This document shows positions 41,766-53,065 of a DNA stretch of 64,000 bases, one piece after another. The translations under genes and the position numbers were made by a program. The DNA comes from Typha latifolia (Eukaryota; Streptophyta; Magnoliopsida; Poales; Typhaceae): NCBI GenBank assembly GCA_019914945.1, contig CM034102.1:16419501-16483500 (forward strand). The letters are read 5' to 3'. The notes under the pieces were generated by a model, which was given only the letters and a program-made list of their open reading frames with translations, had not been told where the DNA came from and did not search any database. The first letter of the stretch is position 1. Each line of letters starts with the position of its first letter.

Positions 41766-43350
41766 ACAGTCACAGCCTCTTTCTCTCTCTTAGCTTTCGA
41801 CGTTGGATTTGTCTATTTCTTTTTTCGTTGTCTTTTTCCTTCTTTTTTTCTAATATCTACTGATATTTTTCACTCGGATATTTTTATCTATTTACGTGGT
41901 GTTTCAAGGCCTCAAGCAATAATTGCTAATATCTAAGGTTGATTAGTGTGTGTGGTTAAGAACAATCGATGGATTTGGGATTAAAATGTTGTCTAGATAC
42001 GCCCACAGGCACAATTGCAGCGCAAACCTATTAGGAGGTAATGCTCATCAGCGTGAATTTTCTCACAAAAGAATTAAAATAAATTGTATATCTAATTTAT
42101 ACATAAATAAAGACTAATGATTAACATATGGGTTTAGAAATTAATAAAATAAATTATCTAGATTTAACAGGGGTAAAAATGTAATATAGAAAGAACAAAA
42201 GTAGTTACAAGAGTAGTCTTATGTAGAGGGACAGAATCTTATCAATAGGTTGACTATATTGAGATCTCTTTGGTTCAAAAGATTCAAGAATGTCACACAA
42301 AAAGAGATTATGAACTATTACCCATACTTTTCTTGGGGTTTACTACTTTGTTCATCTACTTTGACCAATCTTTCTTATGTTTGTGAGTCCAGATATATCA
42401 TCCACACGCAGTAAAGAATGTGGTAGAAAATGACGACATCATGCAATAAGTTGAAAGAATTAAGATTTCTATTAAATTCTAACGCACATTGATAGCAACA
42501 TAATCCTATTTCATGCTGCCTCATGGATCCCAATTGTGAGCTTTGTTTTTATATCTCACAATACCTAACAATCTATCTTTTACCTATGATTGATGTCTCT
42601 TGTCTCTATTCTATTTGGCATGCAAATCACACCATGAGAGATGAGACTGGTTCAAAGATCCCAAATCTTCAATCCTGTGGGTTATAAATTGGATCCATAT
42701 CCAAAATGAAGACTTAAGAGGGAGATGAAACTTTACCTTTTATGTAGATCCAAATAAGATTATATTAAAGTATCATTTCCACAAAATCCAAAATAAAATA
42801 TATGTGACTTGGTTGTTACTCAATAGTAGATCTACAACTTCTAGAATTAAGTACATAAGTTGGTATGGATTCCAACTTAAGCAACTCCACCATCTTCAAA
42901 ACTGTGGCCTTAGATTTTGTGAAAAGACTGAAAATAATTCGATAAATACTTTGTTGGTAATTGAGCAATATGTGTAGTCTTATTGATGGATAACTCCCAT
43001 AATTAGGAATAACTAGTATGATACTATCATGATGGATTAATGAAATGAAATAATGAGAATATATATTATATGTAAGGTCCAAATAGTTTGCACCAAAACT
43101 AATGTCAGCCCATTGTGATATGGCACTGTTGGTCTAATACTAGTAGATATAAGAATAGTATATTTTGGCCCACTAAACTTCTTGCCTCTATCAAGCTCTC
43201 CATATATATTTTATGCAACTTTCATATCTTGTACATACCTACAATGTAAGAGCAAATGAGCAAAAGATTGTTGAGATCACAATAGTTTGTATGACCTTCC
43301 AAATTATCATTGGATGAGCAATTGCGTGTGTGCTAAAGTATTGGTGGTGT
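41762..43350. other. intergenic region between AIL 3' end and ELF4-like promoter
   Basis: AT-rich without a coding frame; nothing beyond probable promoter (left) and AIL 3' UTR (right). Confidence 0.45.
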
Positions 43351-45695
43351 CTATGAAAGATCAAGGGCTTCTTCATTCCATAATGCAAACATGGGAAGCT
43401 GATGAACAAAAGGAAGGTTAGTTGTTGATGTAGCTCTTGCCACCATCAAATTCATGTTTCCAACCTCCTTATCTGCATAGGGCAATCCCGGAGAGAAGGA
43501 TACATCATCAACTGGAATAGAATTTGAAAGTGGATCAGATTTAGAGCTCCAGAGCATGTCAGACAAGTCGTCGCTGCTCCCTTTGTTGCTTGAATTGGCA
43601 ACGGCGAGGGGTTGTGGGTCGACGGTTGTCAACTCTAGGGCCTGAGGGAAGCATTTTGCAAGATTGCTGGCGGTGAGGTGGCTGCTTGAACAAATGAGCT
43701 TCGCGTCGTACTTGCTAATATCAAAATTGGTCACAGCATTAGTGCCGCGGAATTTGATCGCCGCAATGTCATAAGCTTCTGCGGCTTCCTCTTGTGTGCC
43801 TGCAATAGATAATATGAACACAAAAGAGATAATAGGGAATATGCATCCCATGCTTGATAGCCTGATTCAGTTAGGCATTAAGAAAGCTAAATTTGTGAGA
43901 ATGAGACGTAATTTTAAACATAAAACATGCGATACCCTTTACCACCGGAATGCTAAACAATACCATCAGTTAACAATTTTTTGCTTCGTATATGACTACT
44001 AGAGAAAGATCAATTAGCAAAGACCATAGGAAAGAATACAGTGTAGCAGAAAGAAAAAGCTTTTCACCAGCAATGGAATTATCTACTAAGTACACCACTA
44101 TGATGCAGGTATAAGTGCAAATGGTTGCTCATGATAATACCAATTATGTCAATGATTAATGATGAAAGGAGGCAAACTTGGAACAGTCTATATAGGCCAA
44201 ACAAAATGATTTCACTTAGAATATGGATACTGCATCCATGTAGAGGAACTCACTGAATGTCCCAAGGTACAAGTCCTTGTTCCCAGCCACTCGTCCTATT
44301 CTAGCTTGCCATCTTCCATGTTGGTGGTGTCTGTACAAATTCAAACAAAAAGAAAGTATGTGAGAGAGAGACTGAGAGCATGGGGATTTGAAACCATTGC
44401 TGAGATGTGATATTAAAGCTGCAAAGTAGTAAAATACTAAGATAGGATTCAATTATAGAGTTAGAGTTATTGCAGAACCTTGTCACCCCTCTATATAAAG
44501 ATGCCCCTCTAGAAAACCCACTGCTTCTCCTGAAAAACCAAATTAAAATGAGTAAAACCCATGAATTAATAAAGATGAAGCAAGGAGAAAAGAAGTATAA
44601 CATAATAACAATCAACCTTCTTAAGTTGGCTACAAACTCTTGTCTGCTCATATGTTTCATCTCTTCTAGCTCCTTCTCATAGGTTGCCAGCTTAGTAACA
44701 AACAAAAAGATTTTGATTATCTTGTAGGAAATAACCAAAACAATTAAAACTCTAGAATGGAAAAAGGAAAGGGATGAATACATCATTAAATTCTACATAC
44801 TGGGAAATTGATGTGAGTTGTTGGACCCCAGTACTTGAGTGCAGCTAAGTCATATGCCCTTGCTGCCTTTTCCTCCTTATCATAACCCCCTTTAATTTCA
44901 AAGATAAAAAAATTCATACATCAGTGCAATAATAGCCTGGAAGTTGCAGAGAAGTTCAGAACTCATTTCAGAGCTAAAATTGAATGGCACCAAAAGAAAA
45001 GAAATTACCTAAATAGACTGCCCAAATGCAAAAGGTAGTCACATAGGAGATAAAGCCAATGGCACAAGACAAAAGTCATGAAATTTGATTAGTATAGAAT
45101 CTTAACAAGGATGCAAAAATTCTCCTAATTTTGTATCCCACCTTGTCTTCCTTTTCTTGATTGACCTTCCTTTCTGCAACTGTTGTCCCACAAGTGAGCT
45201 TCATATCTTCCTGTCCATCTATGCCTGCAACACCCAAATTAGCAATTAGATGATGATGATGATGAAAAGATCATGGCAATTTATAAAGAGTTCATGCAAA
45301 TTAACCACCTTGTAACACCTCGGAATTGAGAAGTCCTCTGCCCCAAGGTCTCATTGCCCTTCCTAGAAGTCAAGTGCTGTGAACTAGACCCAGATTGGAA
45401 CCCATGGGTCACGGAAAGTGCCAAAGATTCAGACGAGTGAGCTAATTGCTTCTGCTTGAGCCAAGACTTGATACCTAATATAGAAGTGGATTCATCCATC
45501 CCTGGATTATAGATAGAATTAATCTGATTTGGGTTTTGGTTAGGGTTAAGGTTCACATTAACTCCAAGATGCCCATCAGAGTAGACACCTAAGCAACCTT
45601 CCAGTTTGGGTCCTTCTCCTTCCTGATTTGAACTGGTGGGTCCAAATCTCCAATCTAATTAAACCAAACAAGAAAAACAAAGGCATATATATATT

Positions 45696-45736
<41 letters not shown>

Positions 45737-45886
45737 GACTACGATTAAAATTTGAACCAACTTTTGTCAAGTACCTGTAGGACCATTAGGAGAAAGGGGA
45801 GAGGAAGCTAAGCCCACTCGATCACTACTCTCTCCTTCAATGGAGTGTAGAGAGAAACCAAGCCAATTGCTCGTATCCATTGGCAT
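43351..45886 (-). CDS. AINTEGUMENTA-like (AIL) AP2-domain transcription factor
   Basis: Nine exons on the minus strand: 45775-45886, 45309-45654, 45142-45224, 45009-45017, 44801-44889, 44617-44690, 44479-44529, 44254-44330 and 43351-43799, giving 429 residues. It starts [13 protein letters not shown], the short AIL N-terminal motif. Two AP2 domains follow: [20 protein letters not shown] with [20 protein letters not shown], and [20 protein letters not shown] with [20 protein letters not shown]. The linker has [20 protein letters not shown]. The 9-nt fourth exon supplies Tyr and Leu of the conserved VYLG insert, and all phases close with it. AIL/PLETHORA proteins are nuclear regulators of meristem and organ-primordium growth. 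The subgroup is uncertain: TSQ-RGVTR is ANT-like, the rest is closer to AIL1. The second domain linker reads RRRSSG where KSSG is usual. Confidence 0.93.
45009..45017 (-). other. 9-nt microexon of the AIL gene
   Basis: On the minus strand AG/TCTATTTAG/GTAATT. With the G left by exon 3 it encodes Val-Tyr-Leu, and its last base completes the following Gly. Leaving it out removes three residues but keeps frame, so most gene finders would miss it. Confidence 0.85.
45683..45737. repeat. (TA)n-(GA)n compound microsatellite in AIL intron 1
   Basis: Alternating TA blocks followed directly by a pure AG run, close to the exon 1 donor. Confidence 0.8.
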
Positions 45887-46036
45887 ACAACAACGCAGAG
45901 AAGCTTTAAGAACCAACCCAGAAACAAAGAACAAGAAGGTAGACAAGCCACAAGGGATCAATCTAAAGAAGGCGACATGGGCTTGGGCTTCTGTGTAGTA
46001 TTTATATAGGGAGAAATAATAATGAAAATAGACAAG

Positions 46037-46071
<35 letters not shown>

Positions 46072-47263
46072 GTCATATCTTGCGTTATTAAGCCATATAT
46101 ATGTCTTCTAGTGGCCTCTTTCTCTCTCCTAGTGGGGTATGTGTTATTGCCGCCTTGGACTTCGTTCCCTGACACTAATCATAGCTACGTCTTGCAGCGA
46201 GACAGCTTACATTTGGGAGTTTTTATATAATTACCGCTGAATTTTTTTAAATATTATAATTCTCATTATTTTTTAAAATATTAGAATTGTCACTAAAATT
46301 TTGTACTCTTTTAAAATTATCATTAAATTTAAGTTTTTAAAAAATATTCTAACATCTTGTTATTAAAGTTAGCGAACATATACCATTTCGATTGTACTAT
46401 GATACTAGGTCTAATATTAAGTAAAATATTCTTAATAATTTATATAAAACTTTCTTTTCTTCCCTCTTTGTAGTCAATAATTTATCTTTTTGGTGGATAA
46501 GGGTCAAAGGTAGCAACCATGGGTCTCCAAGGGCCTAAGCTTCATGGGCCAAATTGAGCAACAATTCATAGTAAAATTAAGGTCGATTGGGCTGAGATGG
46601 GTTCATATTTTGTTCCACATTTTAGAAGGGGAAATAAAAGATGTCTTGTTCCACAGTTTAGAAGCACATGTAAGCTAATGTTTGAGATCAAGACACAGTG
46701 TGTCTGCTTCAAAGAGGCAATGAGATTAGAAGAGTGCACATCATCTAGAACATAAGAGACATCATGCTTCTTTGTCCAATCTTAGTGCATCATTCACTCA
46801 TTTCATGTCATAAGAAATTAGCTACTTGGTTTAAACCAATCTAATAGCTTTACTTTGTCAGATCTGGTGACAGAGTCTGATATGGAAATAAACTAATGAT
46901 GTCAAAGTTTATGCATACATGATTCCCCAGCATTCAGCACATTCTACTAGATGAGCACATGTACTGACAAACTTCATGTAATTAGAGTAATTCTAACAAT
47001 CAAACACATCTGCTTCCCAAGAGATTGAAAATTAAACTAATAAATGAAAGCCTCATAAAAATGGGTCCATACATCAGGAGTACTAGTTGCTGATACAAGA
47101 GCATAGAGTAAAACAAGAAGCATTACAACTATCACCAGAAGGCCTCACAATTCAAACCATCTGCAAAAAAAATTGAAAAAAAAAATCAGAATGAAAGAGA
47201 GTGAGAAGAAATTAATGGACACAATGCCATGAAATGAGTGAATGAGGCACTGAGCACCAACCA
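45887..47263. other. AIL promoter region and GRF 3' flank, with (TCTA)n repeat
   Basis: A tetranucleotide (CTAT)n run spans about 46036-46071, roughly 150 bp upstream of the AIL start codon. The stretch 46.2-46.5 kb is very AT-rich. TGGGCC at about 46547 and GGGCTGAGATGGG at 46588 are isolated. No gene. Confidence 0.5.
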
Positions 47264-48425
47264 TTAGGATATGGAGTTTCCAATGACTGAGTAATCATGA
47301 AGGACTGCAGGAATTGAGATTGAGAGTTGGGTATTTGTGTACTGCTTTGGCCTCAAAGTTTCTTCCCCAAAGCTGATCCATCTTCCATTGCTACTCTGAG
47401 GCCACTCATCAAAGAAGTGGTGGAATGCCTTTGTTTTCTGTGAATCCTCCTCAATCTTCAGCTTCTCAGGCTTCACTGGCTTGAAATCAGAACCCGAAAC
47501 AAAGCAGTGCTGGTTGATCTCCTTCAACCTATCCCTCTGCATACGATCACATTTCTGAATTGGCTCACTGCTGGAGCTGATTCCATGTGAACTAGACCTC
47601 CAAGATACAGCTTCTTCAGACCGTGAGGTTTCCGCGAAGAAAGGGTATTCATCTGTATCCTTCTTGAGTTGATAAACATCCCTGCTTTGAGAACCTCTCA
47701 TCAGTTGACTAACAAGAAAGAGGAAAAGCGACTATAAAGTGCATGCATACCTGCAAACTGTTTCTAAGTAGGAATGGGCAGTCTTATGTTGTTGCGGGTA
47801 GTCGTTGGCATGAGGACTTGAAGAAGAACAGGGATGTCGTAAGAAATTATGGGTCTGAGGTTCTGATAGCGGGAGACACCGAGCGGCGGAACGAGGGACG
47901 GTGGCCAAGGACAATTCCACAAGCTTTCTTGAACGATTCTTGCCCCTATGCATGTGCCTCTCACAGTACTTGGAGTCTGGATAAGCCTCCTTGGAACACC
48001 TCCACTTCTTCCCATCTGTTCTCCTGCACCTCCCTGGCTCTGGGTCCTCAGGTTTCCTCCCAACAGCGATTGGAGAACATCCCAATCCAACTGCAGGAAA
48101 CTACTCCAGATCAGTTCTTTTGGTTATACCAGATCACTTCTCTGTTTCACACCATATGGAGTCAATGAAAATTATAAGAATATATGTTACCTGGTGAGCC
48201 AAGAGTAGTAGGATGTTTAGGGAGGGCCAAATGTAAGGAAGTAGAGGATGAATCCAACATCATGCTCTTCCTTATGTACAGGATGAGATCAGAAGGTATT
48301 GGGATGCCTGAGGCAATGTACTTGAAGATAAGAGCCTGGTGCTCCAACTCTTGCCATTGTGATTCTGTGAAGGGGTACATGCTGCTGATCCCATTTCCAT
48401 TCACATCCATCATCATCATCATCAT
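47264..48425 (-). CDS. growth-regulating factor (GRF), miR396-regulated
   Basis: Three exons on the minus strand: 48191-48425, 47751-48090 and 47264-47708, giving 339 residues. After a run of six Met, a QLQ domain ([35 protein letters not shown]) is followed by a WRC domain ([37 protein letters not shown]) with the C3H zinc motif and basic RSRK. QLQ binds the GIF co-activators; WRC binds DNA and carries the nuclear signal. The C-terminal part is Ser-rich with [11 protein letters not shown]. GRFs drive cell proliferation in leaves, roots and seeds. The WRC end contains the miR396 site. In family members a Pro stands in RSRKPVE; here it is Leu. The frame before the first ATG has no in-frame ATG, which fixes the start. 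Confidence 0.94.
47915..47935 (-). promoter_or_regulatory. miR396 target site in the GRF mRNA
   Basis: The sense strand reads CGTTCAAGAAAGCTTGTGGA followed by A. It pairs with mature miR396 (starting UUCCACAGCUUUCUUG) across the seed and 3' half with a single bulged base, as in other GRF mRNAs. It encodes RSRKLVE at the end of the WRC domain. Confidence 0.88.
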
Positions 48426-51400
48426 TATCACCTCTCAACTTGGTTAGGACTTATGACCTGGTCTCCAGCATTCAAAACACCAAAGAGGAGGAGAGAACAA
48501 AGAACAAGGATCTAGTGAAGAAAGAGAGAGGCAAAAGAACAGCATCTTGTAACTGACCTGATATCTTTGTTTTTATTTGTTTATGTCTGCCCATAATAAA
48601 TTGGTATTGATTTGTTTGCACAGAGAGTGTCACTCAGTCAAGGGGCAGAGAGGGAAGAGACAGAGGATCTCCTGTCAGCTGTTGCATGGATAGATCATAA
48701 GACTGAAGAGACTTGAGACTAGAGGTAAGACTAGAATAATTCCCCAGAGCAACTAGTTGTCTTCGTCTTAAATTACTAGTCAGGAGGTGCAGATGATTCT
48801 GCCACCTGAAGCACTGGTCTGTTCCTACTATTATGACTGCAAGCTCAGGCCCAGCAGGTGGGTCAGGGCTCTCTCTTCACTAACTTCAAACCTACTGCTG
48901 TTGTCTGCTGCCTTTGTGGCTGATGTCTCTGTCGTCTTTGCAGAAACTCATAAGTAGAAGGGTTGCTTTCAGCTAGAAGAAGACAAAAGAAGGGCAAATT
49001 AACCAGGAAAAAGTAGAAGAAAGAAAAAAAAATTCTCCAATAGTTATATAGAGACTGAGGGAGACTCAAGTAAAGGAGCCTTTGAGTACACCATACTACT
49101 ATTCTGCTGCTTTTTCCAGTTTGACTTTTGCTTTCACCAACAACTCTAGTCTGTACTCTGTACCACATTTTTATCTCTTTCTTGGTTCTTCTTTCAAGTT
49201 TGGGATCCAAAGGAACACATATTGTAATGGCAAACTGCAGAGGGTTTACAGGTTCCCCAGTCTTGTGTCAAAAAGACCATTGAAGGCAGACTCAAGAATA
49301 AAATCCACCAAGATCCTGACAGTAAAAAGGAAGGTAATGACTCATTTTGGAGGCTTCGTAATCAATCGAAAATAAGCTCCCTAAACCGCAATGTAGGAGA
49401 AGCAACTGAATCAATAGAATGGCATAAAACAGATGCTGTGTAGTTTTTGAGTCATTGCCACACATATACTTAGGAGTTAGAAAAGCTATGGCAAACGAAG
49501 GATTGGAAATGATAGAAGCAAACTGACTGTCGATAACTGGACTTCTGGGCATATATATATATATATATATATATATTCCTTTTATTTGAATTATAAAACT
49601 CAAAGCATGAAGCACAAGTACATTACTGGCTGAAGCAATGAAAATGGCCATTGTTAAATTCAAAAGCAAAAGAATGGAATAAAAGGATGCAAAACGAGCA
49701 TTAGCTGGTATGAATTCGATGAAAGGAAGTGTGGCAAGTCATTGACACATGGGAGAGATCACCAGAGTCCAGTGAATTTAGTTAGATTAAAGAAGAACAG
49801 AGACCCTCCAAGATATGATATTGTGATATACCAGTAGACTAATTGTTTTTATATACTGGCCAATTGAAGTAAGAGAGAAGAATGCACTAATTCTTTTATA
49901 TACCTGGCCAGAAGCAACCTCCCTGATTCAAAGTTAATTCGGCAGAAGGCATACTGGTTAGCATCTCTCCTCCTTACATTTACAATTATTATAGGTAGTT
50001 TGTCAAAGTACTATATATATATCCAAAAAAACTAAGAACCCTTCCTAATCTCCCAAGCACCAAAATAATTTCTAAATAGCTCCTCTGGTCTTCAAACTCT
50101 TTATAAAACTAACATGCAATACTAAAATCCAGATAATATGACGCACAACTATAAGAAAAAGCATGGTAAAGCAAAATGTAGAACGAAATAATCCAGCAAT
50201 ATTAGAAAAAAAAAATAGAAGATCGGCATCGAGTATCCGGTTGCGCAATGGAAAAATAGAAGCCGATGGCGAAATAGGAGACGTCGCCGACTTAACCTAG
50301 AACCGCAATAACCGAGACTAATTTAAAAAACATCGTATATTGAGTCTTTGACTTATATAATTAACAAAGTATGAACATAGATCATGTAAATATGATTGAT
50401 TGGCTAACCATAACTTGCTTTAAAAGGACATGCTTTGTGCTGTCAAGCTCATGATTGGTTGGATAATGTGTCTTTGCATGAGAAGAGTAGTTTCTACGTA
50501 TAAACCAACCATGACTGTCATGAGCATGATGGCCAACTAATTCCATCCCTAATGGTGAACCCCCTTGTCCCTGGTCCTACTCGATCACCCTCACCCCCAC
50601 CCCCACCCACTCACATCCTACATCCTTGGCTGATGTGGAGGCTTCTCATTGGCGTGACAATGGGATAACAAGTCATTCTTGTGGGCCCTAACTTAAGGTG
50701 TCATTACAAGTTAGACAGTGACCTTTAGTATTGTTGTGGGCCGAATAGCTAACAAATGCACACGATCGATGTGGTCACACTCATCTCATAATTCTCATCT
50801 TTTTCTTAATGGAATATATAAAAAGTTTACTATTAGAGCATGTATAACTAATTAGAACCGTTGAATGCGCACAATTCATATATAGCGTATCAAAATAAAT
50901 TTGAACAAGATTAGCTTGTAATGAATCTCACACATCATTCAACTGTGCTCTTAGATCCATTTGTATAGAATTGGCCTACAATGAATCTCATTTCTATAAT
51001 ATCCTAAGCAAAAACTTAGTCAATGATAGTTAGAATATTTCTATTGCAACGCATCGACCATAGCAGAGAGCTTTGCTAGGGTTTAACTCATTTTCTTCCC
51101 TCAGTCTTAAAGGTTATTCTTGCTGTTGTCAAACTTTCCCTCTCCTAAGAGTTTCCCCCATCCATTTCAACTCCATCATCACTATATTCTCTAAGATTTC
51201 AATCAGGTTTTGCTAGTCCTTGTTGCATCTGTCATCACCGACCTCTCCACCGTCAAATTCATTCCTCATGTCCACCTCACTATAGCCTCTTGTTGATCAC
51301 CATCTCCTCACCGTCAGATAAGCCCGCATAGTGTCTCACTCATCATGATTGCTCGTTGCCCTTGTCGCTCTTCTATCGCCGCCCTTGCAATCCTTCCCAC

Positions 51401-51854
51401 TTCAAACATGTCGGTCTTGCTGCATCATCCTCCCTCCACTTTAGTGGCAGGAGTTGTTATGGCCTTTTGGTAGCCGACAGTCACTTTGTTTCTTTTTTTA
51501 TTTTCTTGCTCATTTATGCAGGATAACTACACTGCTTCAAGATCCTCGTTGACTCATAATAAAGTTATAGTTAACGGACTATTTATGTATATGTGCTACG
51601 TGTATTGTCTTATATTTAGATTTTATTCATCCATTGAGCCGGATGCTTGTTTCTTCATGTCATACTGGTAGTGAGGTAACCCTAAATTATTTCTCTTTTT
51701 CTTATAACACTTTATTGAATAATAAAATTGCTAGTCTATACAAACCATTGATAAAATTAAAAAAAAAATAGACAGCTCAAAATGGAGCATAGTACAAGAA
51801 GTGGGGACAGATATGAGATATGAATAACGCTATAATGACTCAGATATGCTGCAT

Positions 51855-51895
<41 letters not shown>

Positions 51896-52799
51896 TTGTT
51901 CTACGACTAGTAGGTTCTTTTGGATAAAGAGATGGATATGGTTGTCCCTGTTAATAAATATTCAATATACTTATGATATGCTAGTGTCCATGCTATACGA
52001 GAATGCCCATATAATGATGACAACTCATCATGTTAATTAATATCAACCATTAAACATTGCAAAAAATGAATATTAACAAGTAAGAATGTCCATTGACTTT
52101 AAATTAACAAGTAAGAAATCAAAGAATGGATTCGTTTCACATCTCCTTCTTGCCCACTCGACCTTTCATGGGCCCTCACCACTCAATCAAGGACCATTAA
52201 ATTAGGTCTCCTCTTCTTTCTTGCAAGTTTGGTTATCTTCCATGTACTTTTGTTTTATTTTTAATCACCACCCAATTTTCCATAAATATTTTGAGAAAAT
52301 TTTATATTAATGTTATTGAAATTTGAATTCTGAGTACACTTAATTATTTAAGCATCATCCCATTGGCAATTTGAAGTAGTATATAATGATGTTAAGTCCA
52401 CCAACTTGCCTGAGTCCCCAATAGACAGGATTCTTTTATTTTTATTTTTCTTTTAAGTTCATTTCTAGTATTCTACATTACTATGATATTGGGTAACAAT
52501 TTATATAAAGCTTAAATGATCTTTTTCAAAATCTAAGTTTTGTTTTAATCATGTATGTGTGAAGGAGCCAAATTATGATATTTTAAAATTTTTGGTTGAC
52601 AATTACGTAAAAGAATAATAAAAAGAATAAGGTGTGAATGACAATAAGTATATAACATAGGATGTGAAATGAAAGAAAATAAGAAAGGAGAATAATTTAT
52701 GAATCTAATTGACAGGTAGAGCTGTGAGTGAGTGGATAACAACCACGCTTTCAAACGGAGAGGAAGTTGGCGGGGGGAAACTTACAGCAAATATAAACA

Positions 52800-52843
<44 letters not shown>

Positions 52844-53065
52844 TCCCTTCATTCCATTCCATTCCATTCCATTCATTGCCAGACTGGCCTTTCTCTTTCT
52901 TGTCCCTCGTCCCCACCTCTATTCTTTCCACGCATAAGAGAGAATTCAGAAAGAGAAAGATACGCAAGCGAGCAAGAAGAGAATAAAATCTACGAATAAG
53001 AGGAGAACAACCCGAGAAGGACGAATAGCACACCATCCTTCTATTCATCTTATATCACCAAGGAG
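48426..53065. other. intergenic region between divergent GRF and MOB1 genes
   Basis: No supported gene in 4.6 kb. It contains (TA)n at about 49551-49576 and 51857-51892, a C-rich CACCCC repeat at about 50586-50610, and a pyrimidine-rich, mildly GC-richer block at 51.05-51.48 kb that shows only scattered short frames. (CT)n and (ATTCC)n runs lie near the MOB1 end. Confidence 0.45.
52804..52874. repeat. (CT)n followed by (ATTCC)n microsatellites upstream of MOB1
   Basis: A (CT)n tract (about 52804-52842) is followed within ten bases by five to six ATTCC units (about 52849-52874), some 190-260 bp before the MOB1 start codon. It is probably in the promoter or 5' UTR. Confidence 0.85.

Noticed and set aside
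47743..48208. Plus-strand open frames opposite GRF exon 2
   Set aside because: Antisense shadows of the WRC-encoding exon, which is well supported on the minus strand.
51050..51480. GC-richer pyrimidine block that looked like a decayed coding region
   Set aside because: No frame stays open or shows a motif, and no repeat termini could be identified.
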